Part shown: positions 35,195 to 44,135 of the stretch, one piece after another
Layout of the letters: each line of letters begins with the position of its first letter
How positions within the stretch are numbered: position 1 is the first letter of the stretch
Notes under the pieces: generated by a model
Told to the model about the DNA's origin: nothing
Databases searched by the model: none
Seen by the model: the letters and a program-made list of their open reading frames with translations, nothing else
NCBI GenBank assembly: GCA_017991615.1
Contig: JAGOQF010000004.1
Coordinates: forward strand, 1-44,707
DNA from: Candidatus Shapirobacteria bacterium
GTDB taxonomy: Bacteria > Patescibacteriota > Microgenomatia > UBA12405
DNA length: 44,707 bases
Reading direction: 5' to 3'
Position numbers and translations under genes: made by a program

Positions 35195-38100
35195 ATGATA
35201 ATTAACCGGAAAGAGCAAGGGTTGGTTAACTTAACGGTGTTGGTGGGAATGTTGATAATAGCAGTGTCTTTGCCGGTAGCTACGAAACTGGTTCAACGGA
35301 ATCAGGAAAATAGGAGTAGGGCGGCGGTGGTTAATCAAGCAATGTTGATTGATGGTGAAACTGGAGGTACATCTGTAAAATCGATTCCGGTTAAGTCAAT
35401 ATGTACTGCTAAGGAATATAAATGTGGTAATTCGGTTTTAAATCAATGTAATGATTCGGGTACTGGTTGGAAATTTATAATGAATTGTGAATTAGGGTGT
35501 AACTCTACAGGTAAGGGATGTCTTGGTTGTAGGTCTACCGATCCATCAACTTGTACACCTGATGGAAAGTTAAAAAAATGTTTTAAGGGAAATTGGTCTA
35601 CTTCTGATTGTCCATCTGGTGAGATTTGTAAAAATGGAGAGTGTGTAAAAGAAGTAATAACATCAACAACAACATCATCATCATCATCGGCATCAGTCTC
35701 CATTTGTTCTGATACTAATTGTGGTAATTGTGGCACAATTTCTGATTGTAATGCCAAAGCTGGTTGCAGATGGGATTACAGTGGAAATTACTGTATTAAA
35801 AAGACGATATCAGCAGTACCATCTCCAACTTGTTCTGCTTCTAACTGTGGTAATTGTAATCAAGCTCAATGTAGCCAACAAGTTGGTTGTAGATGGGCTG
35901 GTGGTGCTTGTATACCACAGGTAGCAACACCTGCATCTAGCTTAGTTAATGGTGAATGTGACACTTCAGCTGTTAACAGGTGTAAGGAAGGGACTTTTCA
36001 GGATACACCTGATACTACTTATGAATATCGATGGAAATGTTTAGGTAGAAATGGTGGGACGACGGCTACTTGTTTCAAAGCCAAACCAACCTCAATTCCA
36101 TCTAAGTCATTATGTATTCCTCAAGGAGGCAGGTGTGTTTCAGGAGGTTCGGTATGTTCATATGAACGTAAAGGGACTGTAATTCCTAACACTGATTGTT
36201 CTGGTTTAACTCCAGTTTGTTGTAAGATGACAATTGAAACTGATTGTAAAAATACCAATGACGGTTATGATGTTGGTTTTGCTGATGATAGGATGTGTAA
36301 ACCTTCAGAGTATTGTAATGCTTCCTACAAATGTGTTTCTAAAAAAGATGATGGAAATAGTTGTCTTGATAATCGTGAGTGTAAGAGTAATAAGTGTGTT
36401 AATAAAGTTTGTCAAACAGAAATAACATCATCCTCAACTTCACCAGTACCAGCTAGTACTTGTTCTAACGATAATTGTGGTTCTTGTAGTTATGATGAAT
36501 GTATTAATCCTGAGTTAACTGGGTGTACATGGAGTAATGGAGCTTGTATAGTGGCAGTACCCGCTTGTTCTTCCATCAATTGTGGTAATTGTATTACAGT
36601 TTCTAACTGTACTGCGGCTGGTTGTAAGTGGGTTGGTGGTGCTTGTGTACCACAAGTAACGCCACTAATATCAGTAAAAATTAATGGTAAATGTTCGCCT
36701 GTATTTAACACGTGTTCAGCTGGGACTTTTGAAGATACTGACGATACCGATACTGAATTTAAATGGGTTTGCAAAGGGATTGATGGAGGGAAGGATATTA
36801 ATTGTAGTATAATTAAAGCTAAATGTGGTAGTAGTAATGGTAAGAGTGTGAATCGGGCTCCAAGTGGAATTGAAGCGTGTGAGGTTGGTGGTATCAGTTG
36901 GGATGACCAGTATCCTGTCGATAAAGAGTATAACTGGGACTGTGTTGTCTATGCGGTGCCGGGAAACTCTGTTAAATGTAAAGCCAAGGTTAAGTTAGTA
37001 TCGAGATGGTGGTGTGGGGATGATAATACTTATTCGGACTATTATGATGCCAATGGTGAGAAGGTTAGAACTATAAAATGTGAGAATAGGTGTGATAGTG
37101 GGAATACTGGTCAGTGCAATAGCATAGATAGGGTTAAGAGCAGAAAGTGCGTTAAGGTTTTTCTTCAAGATTGGTGGTATGAGGGATATGATGCCAGTGG
37201 TAGAAAAATAATTTCTGAAAGATGTTTGAATGGAGCTGGTTGTAGTGATAGTACTGGGTGTACTAATACTGAAACAATAGCAACTATTAATCCCTCAGGA
37301 ATTAAATTAAGTGCCAGTAAAATCAGTTTGTATGTCGGAGAGAAACAACAGATAACAGCAACAGTAGAACCAGAGAACGCTTCTAACAAAACAGTAACTT
37401 GGTCAACCAGTAATAATTTAATAGCCAGTGTGTCAGATACAGGAATGGTAATAGCAAAGAGTATTGGAACAGCAACTTTAACAGCTAAGACAGTAAATGG
37501 AAAAACGGCTGAAGTAGTAGTAACTGTAAACACTAAACTATCAACTTTAACTTCAATTTGTTCTGATACTAACTGTGGTAATTGTGGCACAGTTTCTAAC
37601 TGTACTGCGGCTGGTTGTAAATGGGATTACAGTGGAAATTACTGTGTTAAAAAGACGGCGTCGACAGCAACATCTATTAGTACTTGTAGTAGTAGTAATT
37701 GTGGTGGGTGTACAACTTTTTTGGAATGTATAAAAACAAAAGGGTGCGGATTTGATAAGGGATGTGTGCCGGCTTATTGGTTGTGTGGTGATGATATATG
37801 GTCTGATTATTATGTGAATGGTGAGAAAAAAAGATCAATAAAGTGTGATAGTGGTGGATGTAACCAGACAACAGGTGAATGTAATCAATCAACGTTAGGG
37901 ACAACCAAAGAGTGTAAAAAATTTCAGAATATATTTATAACTGAGTGGTGGTTAGAAACGAAGGATGCTCAAGGTAAGAAGATTTCTTCGGAAAGATGTA
38001 AAGAGAACTGTGTAAATGGTGCTTGTGTTAAATCTAAACCAACTTGTGCATCTTTGGGAGGAGAGTGTCAGAATTTATCTCTTTGTGAGAAGTCAGGTGG

Positions 38101-39496
38101 AAAGGCGGTTGAAAGCTCAGATTGTGGTGACAGGAACGACTCAGCGGCTCCGATTTGCTGTCAGCCGACTAACTTAAATTGTGATGGAGAACCACTTGGT
38201 AGTCAAAAGTGTCTTAGTATTGGAGCGGTATTAAAATGTACCCCAACGGGTTGGGATCAGGTTGATTGTGATAGTACTTCAGGACATTATTGTTTAACTA
38301 ATCGATGCGAAAGGGTAACTCCACCTAAAAAAGAAAATGATAGTTGTTTGCCAGGAATAGTAGGTTATGAGTGTCCTCAATCAACAAGTTGTTTTAACTT
38401 TAAGTGTATTTCAAATTTGGAATTAAAAAGAATTAAATCAGATGAGATTAAGTGTAAGTCAGTTAGTTATGGTTTAGCTTCGATTTATGATCCGGAAACA
38501 GCTTGTCCAGAAGGGTGGTCATGTAATCAGAGGTCAGAGATATGTGAAAAATTGGAAATTAATATTAAAAAACCGGCTGGAGCTTTATGTAAGTCGGATT
38601 TGGAATGTGCTTCAACTTATTGTCAACCGGTGACAGCTGATCCGAATAATCCGTCTTTTTGTAGTGATATAAGTCAAAAGGAGTATGTTGATAAAGGAAA
38701 TGTAAACGCGGCAATTATTGGAGGTGTAATTATGGCGCCGGCGGTGGTGGCGGGAGGGGTGGCTGCGGCTCCGGCAGTGACTAGCGCTTACTATTCTTTG
38801 GGGAGTTTGGCAATGACAAAAATGGCTACATTAGCGGCTGGTGGGGGAGTGGCGGGGAAAATATATCAGATTTTGAATACAGCAGATAGTGTTGTGGATA
38901 TGGGGGAGATGATTTATGGATTGGCGATTTGCAAGGATAATCCTGGTTCTGCAAAATGTTTGGAAATTCAGGCTAGATTATCTAACCCGGTTATATATAA
39001 CAGTTTAGTGGATGAAGCAGTAGAATTGACTCAACAGGCGGGAATGAAGATAGGAAGGATATTTGGTAAAGCTGGGGAGGAGATAGTGGAGGTGGGGGTT
39101 GATTTGACATCTAAAGCGGCGGCCAAGGCAATGACGGCGGATGAGTTGGGGGCGGTGACTGGGGTGGTTGAGCCGTTGACGGATAGTGGAAAATTATTAG
39201 TGAAACAATTAGAAAATGGAGGAGAGTTGATAAATGTTGGTGGAGTAACTTTTGTTGGGCCTGGTAGAGTGGATATTTTTGATAAGTATGGAGTAAATTT
39301 TGATCCTAATAAACCAACAGTATCATATTCCCTTTTATCTGGAGAGATAGCTTCACGGAATCCAAGTAGAAGGATTCATGATGTTAGTGATTTATATGCC
39401 GATAATAAGCGATTTTGGGCGTATCAAACTGGGATGGAGTTGGATTTGACAGATGATAATTTGGATTTAATAGCCGATTATATTGCGGTTGAATAA
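35195..39496 (+). CDS. Giant cysteine-rich surface protein with Ig-like domain
   Basis: 1433 aa from the ATG at 35195 (an in-frame TTG lies at 35186). Seen in order: a pilin-like hydrophobic N-terminus (EQGLVNLTVLVGMLIIAV); Cys-rich region; at least six modules of CSxxNCGNC...C...GCxW...G-x-C (nt about 35704, 35830, 36460, 36565, 37559, 37684); WWCGDD segments; a bacterial Ig-like (Big2) domain at nt 37300-37535 (ISLYVGEKQQITATVEPENA); more Cys repeats; a Gly/Ala-rich hydrophobic stretch (nt 38701-38850); and a helical end. It is likely exported, disulfide-rich and surface-displayed. The frame stops at TAA 39494-39496 but continues open and coding-like to 40024, with a metallopeptidase motif. 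Confidence 0.85.
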   Translation: MIINRKEQGLVNLTVLVGMLIIAVSLPVATKLVQRNQENRSRAAVVNQAMLIDGETGGTSVKSIPVKSICTAKEYKCGNSVLNQCNDSGTGWKFIMNCELGCNSTGKGCLGCRSTDPSTCTPDGKLKKCFKGNWSTSDCPSGEICKNGECVKEVITSTTTSSSSSASVSICSDTNCGNCGTISDCNAKAGCRWDYSGNYCIKKTISAVPSPTCSASNCGNCNQAQCSQQVGCRWAGGACIPQVATPASSLVNGECDTSAVNRCKEGTFQDTPDTTYEYRWKCLGRNGGTTATCFKAKPTSIPSKSLCIPQGGRCVSGGSVCSYERKGTVIPNTDCSGLTPVCCKMTIETDCKNTNDGYDVGFADDRMCKPSEYCNASYKCVSKKDDGNSCLDNRECKSNKCVNKVCQTEITSSSTSPVPASTCSNDNCGSCSYDECINPELTGCTWSNGACIVAVPACSSINCGNCITVSNCTAAGCKWVGGACVPQVTPLISVKINGKCSPVFNTCSAGTFEDTDDTDTEFKWVCKGIDGGKDINCSIIKAKCGSSNGKSVNRAPSGIEACEVGGISWDDQYPVDKEYNWDCVVYAVPGNSVKCKAKVKLVSRWWCGDDNTYSDYYDANGEKVRTIKCENRCDSGNTGQCNSIDRVKSRKCVKVFLQDWWYEGYDASGRKIISERCLNGAGCSDSTGCTNTETIATINPSGIKLSASKISLYVGEKQQITATVEPENASNKTVTWSTSNNLIASVSDTGMVIAKSIGTATLTAKTVNGKTAEVVVTVNTKLSTLTSICSDTNCGNCGTVSNCTAAGCKWDYSGNYCVKKTASTATSISTCSSSNCGGCTTFLECIKTKGCGFDKGCVPAYWLCGDDIWSDYYVNGEKKRSIKCDSGGCNQTTGECNQSTLGTTKECKKFQNIFITEWWLETKDAQGKKISSERCKENCVNGACVKSKPTCASLGGECQNLSLCEKSGGKAVESSDCGDRNDSAAPICCQPTNLNCDGEPLGSQKCLSIGAVLKCTPTGWDQVDCDSTSGHYCLTNRCERVTPPKKENDSCLPGIVGYECPQSTSCFNFKCISNLELKRIKSDEIKCKSVSYGLASIYDPETACPEGWSCNQRSEICEKLEINIKKPAGALCKSDLECASTYCQPVTADPNNPSFCSDISQKEYVDKGNVNAAIIGGVIMAPAVVAGGVAAAPAVTSAYYSLGSLAMTKMATLAAGGGVAGKIYQILNTADSVVDMGEMIYGLAICKDNPGSAKCLEIQARLSNPVIYNSLVDEAVELTQQAGMKIGRIFGKAGEEIVEVGVDLTSKAAAKAMTADELGAVTGVVEPLTDSGKLLVKQLENGGELINVGGVTFVGPGRVDIFDKYGVNFDPNKPTVSYSLLSGEIASRNPSRRIHDVSDLYADNKRFWAYQTGMELDLTDDNLDLIADYIAVE

Positions 39497-40024
39497 GCAA
39501 AAATAGCGAGTCAGTATGAAATTCCAGAATCTTTTGATTTATGGAGAAGTTCTGGAGAAGAAAAAACAAGGTTGATGAAAAGTATATATCCTGAGGTAAA
39601 GAAAGTAGATAATTTTGAGGAATTAGATAAATATTTGTTTATGGGGGTAAATGGAAAGATTTCTTTTGGGGATATATTTAAGAATAATTCAGGAGCAACT
39701 AGTTTTGTAGCATCTTCATACCCTAATACTATTTTTATTAATCCCAATACTGTTAGTTTAGGTTATTCAGAGAGTATTTATTCACATGAAGCTTTACATC
39801 TATTGCAACTTCGTAATTATCCTGGTTTGGTTTTTGAGAAAAGAGAGTTTGAGGCTTATTTATATGCTGATTTTTTTGAAAGACTGGACAATATGGGAGG
39901 TGATGTGAAGAAAAGTATTGAGGATGTTATTAACGATATGGCTTCTTCTGTTAAAAGTTCGTATATGTATACGTACGGTCGTGATACTCCTGAATTTTTG
40001 TTACCACTGATTGATGGGCAGTAG
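39497..40024 (+). pseudogene. HExxH metallopeptidase-like C-terminal domain, same frame beyond an in-frame TAA
   Basis: The frame of the giant protein is open again directly after its TAA, with coding-like sequence (AKIASQYEIPESFDLWRSSG). It could restart at ATG 39572 (150 aa). HEALH at 39785-39799 is the zinc motif HExxH; EFEAYLYADFF 13-18 residues later offers a Glu as third ligand. There is no Shine-Dalgarno or promoter at 39572. Either the stop is a nonsense mutation or error in a 1609-aa protease-tipped protein, or the domain is made by readthrough or reinitiation. Confidence 0.65.
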
Positions 40025-40041
40025 AAAGGGATGGTGTTTTT

Positions 40042-40050
40042 TGCTAAAAT
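40042..40050 (+). promoter_or_regulatory. Extended -10 (TGCTAAAAT) upstream of the tRNA genes
   Basis: TAAAAT at 40045-40050 with TGC before it, about 38 nt ahead of tRNA-Ala. Confidence 0.5.
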
Positions 40051-40087
40051 AGCAGACATCAAGGGCTCACCCGCCTGCGTGTGTTTA

Positions 40088-40160
40088 GGGCCCATAGCGT
40101 AGTTGGTAGCGCGTCCCCATGGCATGGGGAAGGTCAGGGGTTCGAATCCCCTTGGGTCCA
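40088..40160 (+). tRNA. tRNA-Ala (anticodon GGC)
   Basis: Complete cloverleaf: acceptor GGGCCCA / TGGGTCC with the G3-U70 pair that marks alanine tRNAs, anticodon stem TCCCC / GGGGA with loop ATGGCAT, T-loop TTCGAAT, discriminator A. CCA is not encoded. Confidence 0.95.
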
Positions 40161-40171
40161 CTGAAAGTTTT

Positions 40172-40242
40172 AGGTCTGTGGTGAAATGGTATCACAGCAG
40201 TCTCCAAAACTGCTTTTCCAGGTTCGACTCCTGGCGGACCTG
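40172..40242 (+). tRNA. tRNA-Trp (anticodon CCA)
   Basis: Complete cloverleaf: acceptor AGGTCTG / CGGACCT, anticodon stem GCAGT / ACTGC with loop CTCCAAA, T-loop GTTCGACTC, discriminator G. It lies 11 nt after tRNA-Ala and is probably co-transcribed. Confidence 0.95.
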
Positions 40243-40243
40243 C

Positions 40244-40296
40244 ATCACAAGCAGTCTCCAATCCCGATAAATCGGGACGACTCCTGGCGGACCTGT
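40244..40296 (+). pseudogene. tRNA-Trp relic carrying an ATCCCGAT palindrome
   Basis: ATCACAAGCAGTCTCCA repeats the D-arm/anticodon part of tRNA-Trp and GACTCCTGGCGGACCTG repeats its 3' end. Between them the 3' anticodon stem and T-stem start are replaced by ATCCCGATAAATCGGGAC, a perfect palindromic hairpin like those in block B. Confidence 0.82.
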
Positions 40297-40339
40297 ATGA
40301 AGTTTGTTATTATATTCTTGTTAGTATTTTGAGATATGT

Positions 40340-41080
40340 ATGTTAGAGACTGGAGCTTCTTTGAATGAGTTAAATTTAGGTCAAGAGAGGTTGACACGAC
40401 CGGTAGAGTTTGAGATGGCGGATTTGTTATTTTTAGAAAAAAATAATATGGGATTGAGACATGTGTCTGTTAAAAAAGAGGCTGAAAAAAATGCAAGTGA
40501 GGGGTTTGTGGGAGATGCGGTAGTGTTGGGTAACATAGGAAGAGTATTTTTGAAGGAAAATCAGGGGATATTTGTTAATAATGATGAAGCCAAAAAGGTG
40601 TTGGATATTTTTAAGGCTTATGATGTGTCTCCAGATTTAGAAAGAATGGTTAAATTTTTTGGAAGTGAAGAGGAAAATAAAATAATTGAATTGATGCATG
40701 ATCGGACGGTTTCTTTTATTAAAGATGCCCTTAATGTGGGCAATTTATTTCAAACAAGTGAAGGAGAAGTTGTAGGTGAAGTGATGGATAAGTTAAAAGA
40801 GGCATCGGCTTTTATTTTAGTTAGTGGGGGTGAAAATAACTCAGGGGGAGGTTATGATAATGAACCTTATTATGGTTTAGGAAAATTTGGGAAGCGAAAA
40901 TTTGATAGTAAGGATGTGTTGGGGTTAATTTGTGGAGATGAGGTGGTAACAAAGTTACAAGGTCAAAATGTTGATCTTACAGCCAAAGTTGATGAGAGTT
41001 TTTTTGACAAAACGGCAGAAGTTTATTATGGGTTGATAGTAGGAAAGGTAAAGGAGGAAAGGATTAGTAAAGGTGTTTGA
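40340..41080 (+). CDS. Hypothetical protein, 246 aa
   Basis: Soluble, mostly helical, charged protein without signal peptide or membrane segment. It is not recognised. Seen: an N-terminal region ETGASLNELNLGQERLTRPV, a central helix region with MHDRTVSFIKDALNVGNLF, a Gly/Asn-rich turn (SGGENNSGGGYDNEPYYGLG), and a C-terminal helix. It precedes the kinase/dCMP deaminase/HAD genes by 40 nt on the same strand and may be co-transcribed with them. Confidence 0.68.
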   Translation: MLETGASLNELNLGQERLTRPVEFEMADLLFLEKNNMGLRHVSVKKEAEKNASEGFVGDAVVLGNIGRVFLKENQGIFVNNDEAKKVLDIFKAYDVSPDLERMVKFFGSEEENKIIELMHDRTVSFIKDALNVGNLFQTSEGEVVGEVMDKLKEASAFILVSGGENNSGGGYDNEPYYGLGKFGKRKFDSKDVLGLICGDEVVTKLQGQNVDLTAKVDESFFDKTAEVYYGLIVGKVKEERISKGV

Positions 41081-41120
41081 TTGATTGTTTTGAGGTGGGG
41101 ATAATGGTAAATTAATCCAA

Positions 41121-41678
41121 ATGGTCATAATTGGAATTACAGGAACAAATGGGGCTGGCAAAGGAACGGTGGTGGAATATTTGGTGGCTCAAAAAAGGTT
41201 TGGGCATTTTTCGGCCAGAGCATTGTTGACTGAGGAAATAGAAAAGCGGGGTTGGGAGAACAATAGGGAAAATTTAATAAAGGTAGCCAATGAGTTAAGA
41301 GAGACATATGGTAGTGCTTATGTAGCAGAGGAATTGTTTAAAAGAGCTTCGGTATCGAAAAAAAATTGTATTATTGAGAGTATTCGGACGGTGGGGGAAA
41401 TTGAATTATTGAAGAAAAAAGGTAAATTTGTATTATTAGCGGTGGATGCAGATCAAAAGTTGAGATATGAGAGAAATTCTAAGAGGGGAACGGTGACTGA
41501 TGAGATTAGTTTAGCTGAATTTGTGGCATCGGAGAAAAAAGAATGGGAATCGGAGGATTCAAATAAGCAAAATCTGAAAAAATGCATTGAGAAGGCAGAT
41601 TTCTTGATTGAGAATAATGGGACGATAGAGGAATTAAATAAGAAAGTTGAAAAAATATTAAATATTTTAAAAATATGA
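41121..41678 (+). CDS. P-loop (deoxy)nucleoside monophosphate kinase-like protein
   Basis: 185 aa. Walker [18 protein letters not shown] at the N-terminus, a helical lid ([21 protein letters not shown]) and [17 protein letters not shown] at the end resemble dephospho-CoA kinase/adenylate-kinase-type nucleotide kinases. The ATGA overlap with the dCMP deaminase gene makes a deoxynucleotide (dCMP or dUMP) the favoured substrate, but this is inference; dephospho-CoA kinase is the main alternative. Confidence 0.72.
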   Translation: MVIIGITGTNGAGKGTVVEYLVAQKRFGHFSARALLTEEIEKRGWENNRENLIKVANELRETYGSAYVAEELFKRASVSKKNCIIESIRTVGEIELLKKKGKFVLLAVDADQKLRYERNSKRGTVTDEISLAEFVASEKKEWESEDSNKQNLKKCIEKADFLIENNGTIEELNKKVEKILNILKI

Positions 41679-42190
41679 AAACCAAGAAAACAAATATTGT
41701 TCAAAAATCAGATTATATACGGCCGAGTTGGGATGAATACTTTATTAAAATTGCGGCTTTGGTGGCAGAAAGATCAACTTGTTTGAGGCATCATGTGGGA
41801 GCAATTATAGTTAAGGATAGAAGAATTTTGACAACCGGTTACAACGGAGCGCCGGCAGGGTTGCCGGATTGTTTGGAGTTGGGTTGTTTGAGAAACCAAT
41901 TAAAAATTCCATCCGGGGAGAGACATGAAATTTGTCGAGCGATTCATGCGGAACAAAATGCCATCATTCAGGCAGGGAAGTATGGTCAGGATATTAACGG
42001 AGGGACAATTTATTGCACTCATTCACCATGTATTGTTTGCGCTAAGATGATTGTTAATGCCGGGATTAAGAGATTTGTAACTTATATGGATTATCCGGAT
42101 GTTGGTGGAGTGAGAGAGTTGTTGAAGGAGGCAGGAGTGGAATTAGCTAAAGTGGCTCGTCCTAAGAAAGAAATAACTTTTTTGGATTAA
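41675..42190 (+). CDS. Deoxycytidylate (dCMP) deaminase
   Basis: 171 aa. Converts dCMP to dUMP, the substrate of ThyX. The zinc site is visible: [11 protein letters not shown] (His and catalytic Glu) and [15 protein letters not shown] (PCxxC). The N-terminal [20 protein letters not shown] and [13 protein letters not shown] are typical of the ComEB-type family. It overlaps the kinase gene by 4 nt. Confidence 0.92.
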   Translation: MKTKKTNIVQKSDYIRPSWDEYFIKIAALVAERSTCLRHHVGAIIVKDRRILTTGYNGAPAGLPDCLELGCLRNQLKIPSGERHEICRAIHAEQNAIIQAGKYGQDINGGTIYCTHSPCIVCAKMIVNAGIKRFVTYMDYPDVGGVRELLKEAGVELAKVARPKKEITFLD

Positions 42191-42202
42191 ATTGTAAAAA
42201 TA

Positions 42203-42871
42203 ATGAAAATTAAAAGTAAAGAAATAGTTTCCTTAAAGAGGAAACTTAAAACGGCGGGGATCAAAGGTTTAGCTTTGGATATTGATGAAACGTTGTCTTT
42301 TACCATCAAGGTTGTGGTTGAAAAATTAATGGAAAAGTTGGGTAATCCAGAAAGTTTAACGGCAGTTGAGATTTCTAAAAAATATAAGCATACAAATAGT
42401 ATTCCGTATTGGCAGGGCGATGAAGCTACAAAAATTTTGGAAGACATAATTCATTCGAGCGAAGCTCAAAAAGATCTTCCTTTAATTGAAGGGGCGGATA
42501 AATTTGTAAAAGAAATTAATAAAATAATTCCAATATTGGCATATATAACGGTGAGACCAAAAAGAGTTATTCATGGAACACGGTTTTGGCTGAAGAAGAA
42601 TAATTTTCCGGAAGCGCCGATAATTACTAAGCCTAAGAATATCCATAGGAGAAATGGAAATCAATGGAAGGCAAAGGTGTTGGAATATTTATACCCACAA
42701 ATAGTGGGAATTGTAGATGATAATCCTGGTTTGACAGATTTTTTTGGCAAGAAATATAAAGGAGTGATTTATTTGTATGATAATGTTGAGACTAAAAGAA
42801 AGGACATAAATATAATTCCTTGTGAAAATTGGGAAGTGGTGGCCAAAAAAGTGAAGGAATGTAAACTTTAG
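42203..42871 (+). CDS. HAD-superfamily hydrolase
   Basis: 222 aa. Motif I LALDIDETLSFT has the nucleophile/acid pair D-x-D; motif II is YITVRPKRV; a Lys region (RNGNQWKAKVLEYL) and the motif IV-like VDDNPGL complete the HAD site. The substrate is unknown; a nucleotidase or sugar phosphatase is plausible beside nucleotide genes. Its stop overlaps the end of the convergent 53-aa gene. Confidence 0.82.
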   Translation: MKIKSKEIVSLKRKLKTAGIKGLALDIDETLSFTIKVVVEKLMEKLGNPESLTAVEISKKYKHTNSIPYWQGDEATKILEDIIHSSEAQKDLPLIEGADKFVKEINKIIPILAYITVRPKRVIHGTRFWLKKNNFPEAPIITKPKNIHRRNGNQWKAKVLEYLYPQIVGIVDDNPGLTDFFGKKYKGVIYLYDNVETKRKDINIIPCENWEVVAKKVKECKL

Positions 42872-43029
42872 CGGCGGGAGCGATTTATGGTTTGAAAACG
42901 ACCGGTGGGGCGGAAATTTGAGTCGGGTTTAATACCGGAGAATTTGGGCAGATTAGGTTGAGGAAATTTAGCTGGGGTGGGTTTGATGGGTTTGGTAGTT
43001 TTTAAACTTGAGGTTGAAGTTTTGGTCAT
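42868..43029 (-). CDS. Small Pro/Lys-rich basic protein, 53 aa
   Basis: ATG at 43029, TAA at 42870-42868. It begins MTKTSTSSLKTTKPIKPTPA, has FPQPNLPKFSGIKPDSNF and ends in GRFQTINRSRR. It is strongly basic and disordered in look. It lies 18 nt after the EpmA-like gene in the same direction and overlaps the stop of the convergent HAD gene by 4 nt, the same packing seen at 7357-7360. There is no Shine-Dalgarno. Composition (C-rich coding strand) is like neighbouring genes and unlike the AT-rich repeats of true spacers. It is unknown, and might be the protein substrate of its neighbour (speculative). Confidence 0.6.
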   Translation of the reverse strand: MTKTSTSSLKTTKPIKPTPAKFPQPNLPKFSGIKPDSNFRPTGRFQTINRSRR

Positions 43030-43047
43030 GATTGATTATATGACGAT

Positions 43048-44061
43048 TTATGATTTTTTCAAAAAAGAGGAAGTGGGGAAGTAAATAACGTCTTCGATAT
43101 GGGAGGTGTCGGCAAAGAGCATGGCTAAACGATCGACTCCCAGGCCAATGCCGGCGCAAGGAGGGAGTTGACCACAAGCATTGACAAATTCTTGATCGTA
43201 GGGGTGGATGGGCAGTTTATGTTTTCGACGGAATTTAGTTTCGGTGTTTAAATTTTGTTGCAATATATTTGAGTTGTTAAGTTCGGTATAGGCATTGCCG
43301 ATTTCCATACCACCAATGTAGAACTCAAACCGTTGACTGAAGCCGGGAGAATTGGGGCAGGGAAGGCATAAAGGAGAAAGTTGGGTAGGATAGTCAAGGA
43401 TGATAAAAGGTTTGTTTTGGGGGAGTTTGGATTCGATTTCGTTGATGAAGATTTGAGTATAGAGCGGTTCCCAAGTAGTGATACCGTTAGTGTTGTAGCC
43501 TTTGGCAGCGGCGGTGGCAATGATTTGATCGGTGGTGAGATTTTGAGATAAATTGATATCGGCAAATTGTTGAAAAAGTTGAGACAGAGTGGCTTGAGGC
43601 CAGGGTGGGGTAAGATCGATTTGATGACTTTGGTAAGTTAGAATGTTGGTTTGAGGTTGGTTAAGTTTGGCTAAAATTTGATGATAAACGGTGATAACCA
43701 GTTGTTGGGTGGTTTGAGCGATATCTAGGTAAGTTTTGTCCATTTCGTACCACTCCAACATAGAAAATTCCAAGTTGTGAGTGGGGCCGATGTCCTCCAA
43801 GTCGCGAAAAACTTTGCTAATAGAAAAACAATTGCCAAGACCTTGGGCGATTAATTTTTTGAGTGAGCTTTCGGGTGAAGTAGATAGATAAAGTTTTAAA
43901 TTTTTTTGGTGCCAACAGGTTTTGAGAGGGTAAAGGTTGGGTTCGATGGGGATATAGGGCATAAGAGTGGGGGTATCAACTTCGTGGAAATTTTTGTTAA
44001 TAAAAAATTGGCGGATAAATTGGGTGGTATATTCTTTGATGAAAAAAGAGAAAGGAATCAT
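43048..44061 (-). CDS. epmA: EpmA-like lysyl-tRNA synthetase paralogue (no anticodon-binding domain)
   Basis: 337 aa, the size of EpmA/GenX and much shorter than LysRS. It is only the class II catalytic core: motif 1 region (FINKNFHEVDTPTLMPYI), LYLSTSPESSLKKLIAQG, motif 2 (SKVFRDLEDIGPTHNLEFSM, then LEWYE), FEFYIGGMEIGNAYTEL, and motif 3 GIGLGVDRLAMLF. Known EpmA attaches beta-lysine to a lysine of elongation factor P. No efp or epmB is in the window, so its target here is open. It lies between a radical-SAM-like gene and a Lys-rich 53-aa gene. Confidence 0.85.
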   Translation of the reverse strand: MIPFSFFIKEYTTQFIRQFFINKNFHEVDTPTLMPYIPIEPNLYPLKTCWHQKNLKLYLSTSPESSLKKLIAQGLGNCFSISKVFRDLEDIGPTHNLEFSMLEWYEMDKTYLDIAQTTQQLVITVYHQILAKLNQPQTNILTYQSHQIDLTPPWPQATLSQLFQQFADINLSQNLTTDQIIATAAAKGYNTNGITTWEPLYTQIFINEIESKLPQNKPFIILDYPTQLSPLCLPCPNSPGFSQRFEFYIGGMEIGNAYTELNNSNILQQNLNTETKFRRKHKLPIHPYDQEFVNACGQLPPCAGIGLGVDRLAMLFADTSHIEDVIYFPTSSFLKKS

Positions 44062-44090
44062 AATGATTAATTATTTCTAATAACTAAACC

Positions 44091-44135
44091 CCCTCTCTAC
44101 ATTCGCAGAGTTTCCCCCTTTACAGGGGGATTTTT
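44091..44135. repeat. Palindromic REP-like element at the end of the radical-SAM-like gene
   Basis: CCCTCTCTACATTCGCAGAG, then CCCCCT-TTAC-AGGGGG (44114-44129) followed by ATTTTT. It encodes the last residues of the minus-strand gene (NPPVKGETLRM) and resembles the nrdJ insertion at 17857-17910. Confidence 0.68.

Noticed and set aside
35443-35757. Minus-strand ORFs opposite the giant Cys-rich gene
   Set aside because: Mirror images of its repetitive Cys codons; no start signals or family features.
39494-39496. TAA as a sense codon
   Set aside because: Many other genes here end properly with TAA; a single in-frame TAA is better explained by mutation, error or readthrough.
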